Position numbers and translations under genes: made by a program | Notes under the pieces: generated by a model | Databases searched by the model: none | What the model was told of the DNA's origin: nothing | What the model saw: only the letters and a program-made list of their open reading frames with translations | Part shown: positions 1 to 6,803 of the stretch, one piece after another | Layout: the number at the start of each line of letters is the position of its first letter | Numbering within the stretch: the first letter of the stretch is position 1 | Origin: Solimonas sp. | GTDB taxonomy: Bacteria; Pseudomonadota; Gammaproteobacteria; Nevskiales; Nevskiaceae | Length of the DNA: 64,000 bases | Assembly: GCA_030149365.1 (NCBI GenBank) | Contig: JASBRP010000022.1 | Span: forward strand, 1 to 64,000 | Reading direction: 5' to 3'

Positions 1-141
1 GGCAAGGGGGAATCGTTGAGGCGGGCCCCCGCTTCGACGCTCTGCCACTTCCCCACCGCCGTTTCATCCAAAAAGACGCCCCCATGCGAGCGGCCTGTTT
101 TTACGATTCCCTTTTCCCGATTCCCGATTCCCGTCTTCTAA

Positions 142-1356
142 ATGTCCGCCTTCGAATACAGCGCGCTCGACGCCCGTGGCCGCCAGGTCAAGGGGCTGAT
201 CGAGGGAGACACCGCACGCCAGGCCCGGCAGCTGCTGCGCGATCGCGGCCTGTCGCCCCTGGACATCACCGAGGTCGCCGAACGCAGCGCCTCCAGTGGC
301 ATGCCGTTCCAGCGCGGCGGCGGCATCAGCCACACCGAGCTGTCGCTGTTCACGCGACAGCTGGCGATCCTGGTCCGCTCGGGCCTGCCACTGGACGAAG
401 CGCTGACCGCGGTTTCGGAGCAGAGCGAAAGCAAGCGCGTGCAGCGCATTGCCCTGGGCGTGCGTTCCGGTGTCATCGAGGGCAATACCCTGGCGATGTC
501 GCTCAACCAGTTTCCCAATGCCTTTCCGCCGCTGTTCCGCGCCACGATCGAGGCCGGCGAGCAGTCCGGCAAGCTCGACTACATCCTGGAGCGCCTGGCC
601 GAGTACGTGGAAAAGCGCCAGGCCATGCGCAGCAAGATGATGATCGCGGCGGTCTACCCGCTGGCACTGGTGACGGTGGCGATCCTGGTCGTGATCGCGA
701 TGCTGACCTACGTCGTGCCGCAGGTGGTGTCGGTGTTCGACAGCATCGACACCGAACTGCCGCCGCTGACCAAGGGCATGATCGCCACCTCGGCCTTCCT
801 GCGGGAGTACGGCTGGCTGCTGCTGGGCCTGATCGCGGCGGCGGTATTCAGCTTCTCGCGCATGATGCGCACCGACGCCTTCAAGCGCCGCATCCATCTC
901 TCCCTGCTGCGCATGCCCATCGTCGGCCGACTGACGCGCAGCGCCAACACCGGACGCTTCACGCGCACGCTGGGCATCCTGTTCGGCAGCGGCGTCCCGA
1001 TCCTCGATGCCATGCGCATCGGCACCCAGGTGGTCGATAACCTGCCGATGAAGGAAGCCATCGAGGAAGCGGCCATCAAGGTGCGCGAGGGCGCCACGCT
1101 GTCGCGCTCGCTCAACGCCAGCAAGCTGTTCCCCCCGATCACAATCCACCTGATCGCCAGCGGCGAGACCTCCGGCAAGCTCGACGAGATGCTGGATCGC
1201 TCGGCCGAGAACCAGGAGCGCGAGGTCGAGACCCTGGTGGCGACGCTGATGGGCGTCTTCGAGCCGCTGATCATCGTCGTGATGGGCGGCATGGTGATGC
1301 TGATCGTGCTGGCGATCCTGATGCCGATCTTCGATCTCAATAATCTGGTCAAGTAA
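142..1356 (+). CDS. gspF: Type II secretion system inner membrane protein GspF
   Basis: Polytopic inner-membrane platform protein of the type II secretion system; it couples the GspE ATPase to pseudopilus assembly. The 404-residue length, the N-terminal FEYSALDARGRQVKG and the C-terminal PIFDLNNLV are typical of GspF rather than PilC. Two GspF domains (about residues 70-193 and 272-395) each end in hydrophobic segments (about 170-195 and 370-395), with another near 220-245. The start has no evident Shine-Dalgarno but matches the family N-terminus. gspE would be expected upstream, outside the window. No other gsp gene follows, so gspF is the last gene of its group here. Confidence 0.93.
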   Translation: MSAFEYSALDARGRQVKGLIEGDTARQARQLLRDRGLSPLDITEVAERSASSGMPFQRGGGISHTELSLFTRQLAILVRSGLPLDEALTAVSEQSESKRVQRIALGVRSGVIEGNTLAMSLNQFPNAFPPLFRATIEAGEQSGKLDYILERLAEYVEKRQAMRSKMMIAAVYPLALVTVAILVVIAMLTYVVPQVVSVFDSIDTELPPLTKGMIATSAFLREYGWLLLGLIAAAVFSFSRMMRTDAFKRRIHLSLLRMPIVGRLTRSANTGRFTRTLGILFGSGVPILDAMRIGTQVVDNLPMKEAIEEAAIKVREGATLSRSLNASKLFPPITIHLIASGETSGKLDEMLDRSAENQEREVETLVATLMGVFEPLIIVVMGGMVMLIVLAILMPIFDLNNLVK

Positions 1357-1377
1357 AGCCCCGAGCAGCGTGGGTGA

Positions 1378-1448
1378 AGCGACGCGCTTTGGCGATGCCT
1401 AAATGGCATCGCCTGCGTCGCTGAACGCCCGGCCAGGGATGGCCGGGC
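1378..1448. repeat. Pair of strong hairpins downstream of gspF
   Basis: Two adjacent inverted repeats lie in the 192-bp gap after gspF. The first (1378-1422) has outer arms AGCGACGC/GCGTCGCT and inner arms GGCGATGCC/GGCATCGCC around the loop TAAAT. The second (1427-1448) pairs GCCCGGCCA with TGGCCGGGC. There is no T-tract, so they may act as mRNA 3'-end structures or REP-like elements rather than as a classical terminator. Confidence 0.6.
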
Positions 1449-1548
1449 CGGTGCCGGATCAGGGCATCCAGGTCTCGCCATGGATGGCGCTCCAGGGCAT
1501 CAATACTCCACGTCCTGAGACCCGTCCGCATTCATAACTCCCTGGCCC

Positions 1549-2310
1549 GTGCTCGAAACCCTCACCCTCCTGCTCACCGGCTTCGCCGCCAGCTTCTTCT
1601 CCGCGCTGGCCGGTGGCGGCGCGGGGCTGCTGCAGTTCCCCTCCCTGGTGCTGCTGGGCCTGCCCTTCGCCGCGGCGGTAGCGACGCACAAGGTCGCGGT
1701 GGTAGCGCTGGGCGTGGGCTCCACGGCTCGGCACCTGCGCGAAGGTGGCATCGACTGGCGCTTCCTGGGCTTGTGCACGCTGCTGGGCCTGCCGGGGGTG
1801 GTCTTCGGCACGCGCCTGGCCTTCGAGATTCCCGATCACGTCGGCAACGTGGTGTTCGGCTGCGTCAACATCGGCATGGGCCTGTACTCGATCTGGCGGC
1901 CGGCCCTGGGGCTACAGGCGGCCCCGCGCAACCGCGACGGTGCCGGCCTGCGCTGGGGTTGCGTCTGGATCTTCATCGTCGGCTGGCTGACCGGACTGGT
2001 GCCCTCCGGCCCCGGCGTGTTCTCGACCCTGCTGTTCCTGCTCTGGTTCGGTTTCGACTACCGCCAGGCCGTCGCCAACACCATGATCATGGTGGGGCTG
2101 TTCTGGAATGCCGCCGGCGCGTTGACCGCCGCCGCCACGGGGCCGGTGATGTGGGCCTGGATTCCGGCGCTGGTGATCGGCGGTCTCGCCGGCGGCTACC
2201 TGGGTTCGCACCTGGGCCTGCTGCAGGGCAACCGCTTCATCAAGCGTGCCTACGAGTTCCTGACGCTGCTGATGGGTGCCAGCCTGATCGCGCAGGGGCT
2301 GTTCGGCTAA
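1549..2310 (+). CDS. TauE/SafE family membrane permease
   Basis: Inner-membrane protein of the TauE/SafE (DUF81) family, whose members move sulfite, sulfoacetate or related organic anions. The 253 residues form about eight hydrophobic helices with the internal glycine-rich FSALAGGGAGLLQFPSL near the N-terminus and a related SGPGVFSTLLFLLWFGF in the second half, the usual two-fold repeat. A GTG start is used; no strong ribosome binding site is visible. Neighbours (gspF, plsX) give no hint of the substrate. Convergent with plsX, 33 bp apart. Confidence 0.85.
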   Translation: MLETLTLLLTGFAASFFSALAGGGAGLLQFPSLVLLGLPFAAAVATHKVAVVALGVGSTARHLREGGIDWRFLGLCTLLGLPGVVFGTRLAFEIPDHVGNVVFGCVNIGMGLYSIWRPALGLQAAPRNRDGAGLRWGCVWIFIVGWLTGLVPSGPGVFSTLLFLLWFGFDYRQAVANTMIMVGLFWNAAGALTAAATGPVMWAWIPALVIGGLAGGYLGSHLGLLQGNRFIKRAYEFLTLLMGASLIAQGLFG

Positions 2311-2343
2311 CGCTCGCTTACGCGGGGCCGCAGGCCCTGCTGT

Positions 2344-3393
2344 TCAGGCGGCTTCGGCGCCTGCCACGGTGTCATCTGCGGGCTTGATCACGCTGCCCAG
2401 CAGGCTGCTGATGCATCCTGGGATGTCCTGCTCCACGGCCTTGATCGCCACGCCGATCGCATGAGCGAAAGCCAGGGCATCGGCACTGCCGTGCGACTTG
2501 ATGACGATGCCGGTCAGCCCGGCGAAGCTGGCGCCGTTGTAGTTGCGCGGATCCATGCGGCGTCCCAGGGCCTTGAGCGCCGGCATTGCCGCCACCGCCG
2601 CCGCCTTGGTGAAGACGTTGCGGGTGAACTCTTCCTTCATGAACTGGTGGACCAGCTTGGCGACACCCTCACCGGTCTTCAGGGCAACATTGCCGACGAA
2701 GCCATCGCACACCACCACGTCGACGTCGCGCAGGAAGATGCCGTCGCCCTCGACGAAGCCGATGTAGTTGAGGCTGGACTGCTGCAGCAGCGAGGCTGCC
2801 AGCTTGATGGTGTCGTTACCCTTGATCTCTTCCTCGCCGATATTCAGCAAGGCAACCTTGGGCCGCGGTATGCCGTAGGCCGCGGTCACCAGGGCCGAGC
2901 CCATGACGGCGAACTGCACCAGCTGGTCGGCACTGCATTCGGCGTTGGCGCCGAGGTCCAGCATGTGGACGTGGCCGTTGACCGAAGGAATGGCGGAGAT
3001 GATCGCCGGCCGGTCGATACCCGGCAGGGTCTTCAGCACGAACTTGGCGGTGGCCATCAGCGCGCCGGTGTTGCCGGCGGAGACGGCGGCGCGTGCGCGG
3101 CCTTCCTTGACCAGGTTGATGGCCACCCGCATCGAGGAGTCTTTCTTGTTGCGCAGCGCCTTGGACGGTGACTCGTCCATTTCCACGACTTCGCTGGCGT
3201 GCTGCAGCATCAGGCGCGGATCGTTGCCCTGCTTGCGCTCGGCCAGGGCGGCGCGCAGCCGTGCCTCGTCACCGACGAGGATCAGCTGCAACTGCGGGTG
3301 CTCCTGCAACGACGACAGAGCGGCGTCCACGGCTACCGGGTAGCCGTGATCGCCGCTCATGGCGTCGATGGCGAGGATGACGGGGGCAGCCAT
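2344..3393 (-). CDS. plsX: Phosphate acyltransferase PlsX
   Basis: Converts acyl-ACP and phosphate into acyl-phosphate, the acyl donor for PlsY in phospholipid synthesis; peripheral membrane enzyme. The 349 residues fit the family, with the N-terminal IDAMSGDHG signature and the GNTGALMA and LDLGANAECS motifs. Third gene of the yceD-rpmF-plsX operon, 22 bp after rpmF. In most gammaproteobacteria fabH, fabD, fabG and acpP follow plsX. Here plsX is the last gene and an unrelated permease faces it, so the fab cluster must be elsewhere. Confidence 0.96.
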   Translation of the reverse strand: MAAPVILAIDAMSGDHGYPVAVDAALSSLQEHPQLQLILVGDEARLRAALAERKQGNDPRLMLQHASEVVEMDESPSKALRNKKDSSMRVAINLVKEGRARAAVSAGNTGALMATAKFVLKTLPGIDRPAIISAIPSVNGHVHMLDLGANAECSADQLVQFAVMGSALVTAAYGIPRPKVALLNIGEEEIKGNDTIKLAASLLQQSSLNYIGFVEGDGIFLRDVDVVVCDGFVGNVALKTGEGVAKLVHQFMKEEFTRNVFTKAAAVAAMPALKALGRRMDPRNYNGASFAGLTGIVIKSHGSADALAFAHAIGVAIKAVEQDIPGCISSLLGSVIKPADDTVAGAEAA

Positions 3394-3415
3394 GCGGTTG
3401 CGCCCGGATCCAGGC

Positions 3416-3622
3416 TTACTCTTCGGTGCTGTCGGCGGCCGGGGCGGCCGTGTCGATGACCTTCTTGCCGCGGTAGTAGCCGTCAGCCGTCACGTGGTGA
3501 CGCTGGTGCGTCTCACCGGAGGTGGAGTCGACCGACAGCGCAGCCGGCTTGACCTTGTTCTTCCAGTGGGCGTGGCGGTGGCCGCGCATCTGACGAGACT
3601 TCTTATCCTGGGAAACTGCCAT
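3416..3622 (-). CDS. rpmF: 50S ribosomal protein L32 (bL32)
   Basis: Small ribosomal protein of 68 residues. The N-terminal [20 protein letters not shown] and the central YYRGKKV core match bL32. The four cysteines of zinc-binding bL32 are absent, so this is the zinc-independent form (residues corresponding to CxxC positions are not Cys). It sits between yceD and plsX in the conserved operon, 38 bp after yceD, and is presumably transcribed from the promoter upstream of yceD. Confidence 0.96.
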   Translation of the reverse strand: MAVSQDKKSRQMRGHRHAHWKNKVKPAALSVDSTSGETHQRHHVTADGYYRGKKVIDTAAPAADSTEE

Positions 3623-3660
3623 TGTCTTGCTCCGTCGGGGCTCTAGGCCCTGTTACCACT

Positions 3661-4170
3661 TCAATCTGACTTCAACTGCTTCTTCAATGCCGCGAAAGGG
3701 TTTTCCCGACGAGGCTCTTCTTCCATCGGCGCTGCAGCCTCGGGCTGCGACGCAACCATATTTTCGCACGATTCACAGCGCGGCAGCATCGGCAGGCACA
3801 ACAACACCTCGTCTTCGATCGCCTCGCGCAGCTGCAGCTCGTCGTCCTCAACCAGCAGCGGCTCGAATTCCTGCATCAGGGCCCGCTCGCTGGCTTCGTC
3901 CGCCACCAGCCGCCAGTCCACTTCAGCCTCCAGGGGCCAGTCGTAGGACTTGCCGCAGCGCTTGCAAAGCAGCGCCAGTGAACCGGCCAACATGCCCTGC
4001 AATGCCACATGCCCCTGGCGCAACTGAGCCTGGAGCGACACCCGGATCACTCCACCGGCATCCGTCAGCAGGCCACCCAAACGCGGCAACGCCTTTGACG
4101 ACAGCTCGCCGTCATAGCGTTCCGCCTGCGCGGCGGCACTGGAAACGCGGATTTTGGTGGGGATACCCAA
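3661..4170 (-). CDS. YceD family protein (DUF177), 23S rRNA accumulation protein
   Basis: Member of the YceD/DUF177 family, which in E. coli and plants is linked to 23S rRNA accumulation; its place before rpmF is conserved. The 169 residues carry a CKRCGK motif in the middle and a CESC motif near the C-terminus, which could bind a metal together. The N-terminus GIPTKIRVS is encoded from a TTG start at 4170 with a GGGA about nine bases upstream; no in-frame ATG gives a better fit. First gene of yceD-rpmF-plsX. Confidence 0.87.
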   Translation of the reverse strand: MGIPTKIRVSSAAAQAERYDGELSSKALPRLGGLLTDAGGVIRVSLQAQLRQGHVALQGMLAGSLALLCKRCGKSYDWPLEAEVDWRLVADEASERALMQEFEPLLVEDDELQLREAIEDEVLLCLPMLPRCESCENMVASQPEAAAPMEEEPRRENPFAALKKQLKSD

Positions 4171-4205
4171 GTCGACTGTCCCGAGCTACCCTTCAAAGGG
4201 CGCGC

Positions 4206-4234
4206 ATCATAGTGATCCGCCCCTCAAAAGTCAA
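4206..4234 (-). promoter_or_regulatory. Sigma-70 promoter for yceD-rpmF-plsX
   Basis: On the minus strand TTGACT (4234-4229) and TATGAT (4211-4206) are separated by exactly 17 bp, each matching consensus at five of six positions. The predicted start of transcription is near 4199, giving a leader of about 29 nt before the TTG start of yceD. This is the best sigma-70 match found in the window. Confidence 0.75.
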
Positions 4235-4266
4235 AGGCGCAGTGGACGCATACTTCAAGAAATTCA

Positions 4267-4857
4267 ATGGCTAACCCCGCAGCCAACCCCGCCTTGATCC
4301 TCGCTTCAGGCTCCCGTTACCGGGCGGAACTGCTGGACCGGCTGCAGATTGCCTTCCGCGCCCTGCCCTCGCAGGTGGACGAAACGCCGCAACCCGGGGA
4401 AAACCCGCGTGAACTGACCCAGCGCCTGGCCGTGGCCAAGGCGCGCGCCCTGGCCCAGGCGCATCCCCAGGCCTGGATCCTGGGCTCCGACCAGTCCGCC
4501 TCCGCCCAGGGGCGCATCCTCGGCAAGCCCGGGACCCTGGAGCGGGCCCGGGAGCAGCTGCGCCTGCTGTCGGGCCAGACCGTGGAATTCCTGACGGCGG
4601 TCGCACTGGTCCAGGGTACGCGGCTGCTGCAGGCGCTGGACGTCACCACGGTGCGCTTCCGCCGCCTGGACGACTCGACGATCGAGCGCTACCTGGCGGC
4701 CGAACCGGCCCTGGACTGCGCCGGCAGCTTCAAATGCGAGGGCCTGGGCATCAGCCTGTTCGAGGAGATGCGCAGCAGCGACCCCACCGGCCTGGTCGGG
4801 CTGCCGCTGATCCGCACCGCCGCCCTGCTGCGGGAGGCCGGCTTCAGGATTCCCTGA
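4267..4857 (+). CDS. Maf family nucleotide pyrophosphatase (YceF-like)
   Basis: House-cleaning nucleoside triphosphate pyrophosphatase; the YceF subgroup acts on 7-methyl-GTP. The 196-residue protein starts with LILASGSRYRAELL, the Maf signature with the Ser-Arg of the active site, and has the catalytic-base region WILGSDQSA and the CAGSFKCEGLG segment near residue 155. The E. coli neighbours of yceF (yceD, rluC, rne) are all present here. It reads away from yceD and overlaps the 3' end of the HAD phosphatase by 14 bp tail to tail. Confidence 0.9.
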   Translation: MANPAANPALILASGSRYRAELLDRLQIAFRALPSQVDETPQPGENPRELTQRLAVAKARALAQAHPQAWILGSDQSASAQGRILGKPGTLERAREQLRLLSGQTVEFLTAVALVQGTRLLQALDVTTVRFRRLDDSTIERYLAAEPALDCAGSFKCEGLGISLFEEMRSSDPTGLVGLPLIRTAALLREAGFRIP

Positions 4858-5548
4858 CCGGATTCCGCGGGCTGGCCAGCCAAGCGGGAAGGCCCGCCAC
4901 ATCTTCCAGCAGCACGGCCGCGCCGGACTGACTCAGCCGCGGAGCCTCGTGTACACCGCAGAGCACGCCGGCGCCGGGCATGCCGATGGCGGCGGCCATG
5001 GCCATGTCGTACTCGGTATCGCCGATCATCAGGGCCTCGCCAGCGGCCAGACCCTCGACCTCCAGCAGCTCGCGCAACATCAGGGGATCGGGCTTGGAGG
5101 CGGTTTCGTCCGCGGTGCGCGAGCCCACCAGCAGGCGCTGCAGCTCCACGTGGTGTCGCAGCGAGCGGTCCAGGCCCCGGCGCGACTTGCCGGTGGCCAC
5201 GGCCAGCCGGTAACCCTGCCCCTGCAATGCCTGGAGGGCCTCCAATGCCCCGGGGAACAGCGGCGCCTCGCGGGTTTCATTGACCCACTGGGCCCGGTGG
5301 CGCTCCAGCAGGGCCTTGAGCGCATTGAGCTCCAGCTCCGGAAACAGGCGCGTCAGGACATCATTCATCCCCAGGCCGATCAACTCGCGGATGACCTGGT
5401 CCTCGCGCGGCGGCAGCCCGAGGTCGCGAATCGCCACCTGCATGGTGCCGACGATGGCCGCGGCGGAGTCGGAGAGGGTCCCGTCCCAGTCGAATATCAG
5501 CAGCCTGGGCTTGTTCACGGCCTCACTCACTGCCGTGATGCCATCCAT
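4844..5548 (-). CDS. HAD-IA family phosphatase (phosphoglycolate-phosphatase-like)
   Basis: Cytosolic phosphatase of the haloacid dehalogenase superfamily, subfamily IA. Motif I is FDWDGTLSDS (nucleophile Asp in DxDGT), followed by a helical cap (about residues 35-105), motif II Thr in AVATGKSRRGL, and motif IV in MIGDTEYDM. Substrate is unknown; Gph-like phosphoglycolate phosphatase or a pyrophosphatase role is possible. Genes of this type often sit beside rluC, as here, 66 bp downstream of it in the same direction. Confidence 0.86.
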   Translation of the reverse strand: MDGITAVSEAVNKPRLLIFDWDGTLSDSAAAIVGTMQVAIRDLGLPPREDQVIRELIGLGMNDVLTRLFPELELNALKALLERHRAQWVNETREAPLFPGALEALQALQGQGYRLAVATGKSRRGLDRSLRHHVELQRLLVGSRTADETASKPDPLMLRELLEVEGLAAGEALMIGDTEYDMAMAAAIGMPGAGVLCGVHEAPRLSQSGAAVLLEDVAGLPAWLASPRNPVRES

Positions 5549-5614
5549 GGTGAGCTTGCGTCCGGAACGCCACCCGGGCCACGTTTGGCCGGAGCGACAA
5601 CCCGCCGGACGCCT

Positions 5615-6550
5615 TCACCGCCCAGGCCCCAACTTCGTCAGGAAATCCCGGAGCTCATCGGTCATCGGCGCATTCAGGATCAGCTTGGGGAATTCCTCGT
5701 CCGCCACCAGCTTGAGGAAGTGCGAGTGCAGGAACATGCGCTTGAGGCCCTTGTCCTTGTACTGCTTGTTGACCTCGCGTTCGCCGTATTTGGCGTCGCC
5801 GCAGACCGGGTGCCCCAGTGCCAGCGAGTGCACGCGGATCTGGTGGGTACGGCCGGAGAAGATCTGCACCTCCATCAGCGTGGCGTCGCGGTAGCGTGCC
5901 TTGGGCGAGAAGCGCGACATGGAAGGCTTGCCCTCTTCCTCGTCGATCTCCACGCGCAGGTTGTTGCGCACCAGGGCGGCGTCGACATCACGATCCTCCC
6001 CTTTCCACTTGCCGTCCAGCAGGGCGAAATAGCGTTTGTCGGCGGTGCTGTTCTTGAACGCCCGCTGGGCACGCAACAAGGCCGGGCGGGTCTTGGCCAG
6101 CAGCAGGACGCCGCTGGTGTCACGATCCAGGCGATGCGCCAATTCAATGAATTCGTACTTGTTCCAGGCGCGAACAGTCTCGATCACCCCGTAAAGTACG
6201 CCGGTTCCGCCGTGCGCAGACAGGCCGGCCGGCTTATTTAACGCCAAATAGTGCTCATCTTCGTGGATTACCGCTTCACGCAGCTTGTTCAACACGGCAT
6301 CCGGCGGACGCACGGTCTCGCCCTTCTCGGCCATGCGCACCGGCGGGATGCGCACCTCCTCGCCCTTGACCAGCTTGCGCTCCGGTTTGGCGCGGCCGCC
6401 ATCCACCCGCACCTGGCCGGAGCGCAGGAGCCGGTAGACGTGCGATTTCGGCACGCCAGGCAATTGTTTTAAAAGAAAATTATCGATGCGCTGGCCATCT
6501 TCGCCAGCGGTAACGGTAACCTTGCGCACTTCTTGGCGGGTTTGTGTCAA
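5615..6550 (-). CDS. rluC: 23S rRNA pseudouridine synthase RluC
   Basis: Modifies three uridines of 23S rRNA (955, 2504 and 2580 in E. coli). An N-terminal S4 RNA-binding domain (about residues 18-80, GQRIDNFLLKQL, KSHVYRLLRSGQVRVDG) is followed by the catalytic domain with HRLDRDTSGVLLLAK, where the first Asp after HRL is the catalytic residue, and RTHQIRVH. 311 residues, normal length. The likely start is TTG (6550); the N-terminus aligns with known RluC. Divergent from rne across 253 bp, an arrangement conserved in gammaproteobacteria. Confidence 0.94.
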   Translation of the reverse strand: MTQTRQEVRKVTVTAGEDGQRIDNFLLKQLPGVPKSHVYRLLRSGQVRVDGGRAKPERKLVKGEEVRIPPVRMAEKGETVRPPDAVLNKLREAVIHEDEHYLALNKPAGLSAHGGTGVLYGVIETVRAWNKYEFIELAHRLDRDTSGVLLLAKTRPALLRAQRAFKNSTADKRYFALLDGKWKGEDRDVDAALVRNNLRVEIDEEEGKPSMSRFSPKARYRDATLMEVQIFSGRTHQIRVHSLALGHPVCGDAKYGEREVNKQYKDKGLKRMFLHSHFLKLVADEEFPKLILNAPMTDELRDFLTKLGPGR

Positions 6551-6803
6551 AATACGACATTCCGTTTGAATAAGCGGAAAATTCCGTTACCGCATCAGCG
6601 GTTACGGAATCGATTCGGGGACGTTGCAGCGCGCATATTAGCAGCGCGGCTCGCCCCAAGTTTGCGTCTGGGGCGCTTTTGCGCCGCAGGCATCTACAAA
6701 CCAACGCTCCTGCAAAGGGCGGGCGACCTACAAAGACAACGCACCATGCCTGTCACTGAACTCTCCCCTGCCCCGCGGTCGAGCGTCATCAGACGAGACC
6801 AAC
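6551..6803 (+). promoter_or_regulatory. Structured 5' leader/promoter region of rne
   Basis: This divergent rluC/rne gap holds two strong hairpins in the rne direction. One (6581-6610) pairs ATTCCGTTACCGC with GCGGTTACGGAAT around ATCA with a single mismatch. The other (6652-6675) pairs CGCCCCA with TGGGGCG and is followed by CTTTTG, so it resembles a weak terminator. In E. coli the rne leader is long and folded and mediates feedback by RNase E. By analogy this leader may do the same. A weak -35/-10 pair (TTGTGT 6542-6547, TTGAAT 6566-6571) is possible. Confidence 0.5.

Noticed and set aside
1-141. Sequence before gspF, including GATTCCCGATTCCC-type short repeats
   Set aside because: Too short for a gene and no clear promoter; the repeats are only two to three imperfect copies, so not called as an element.
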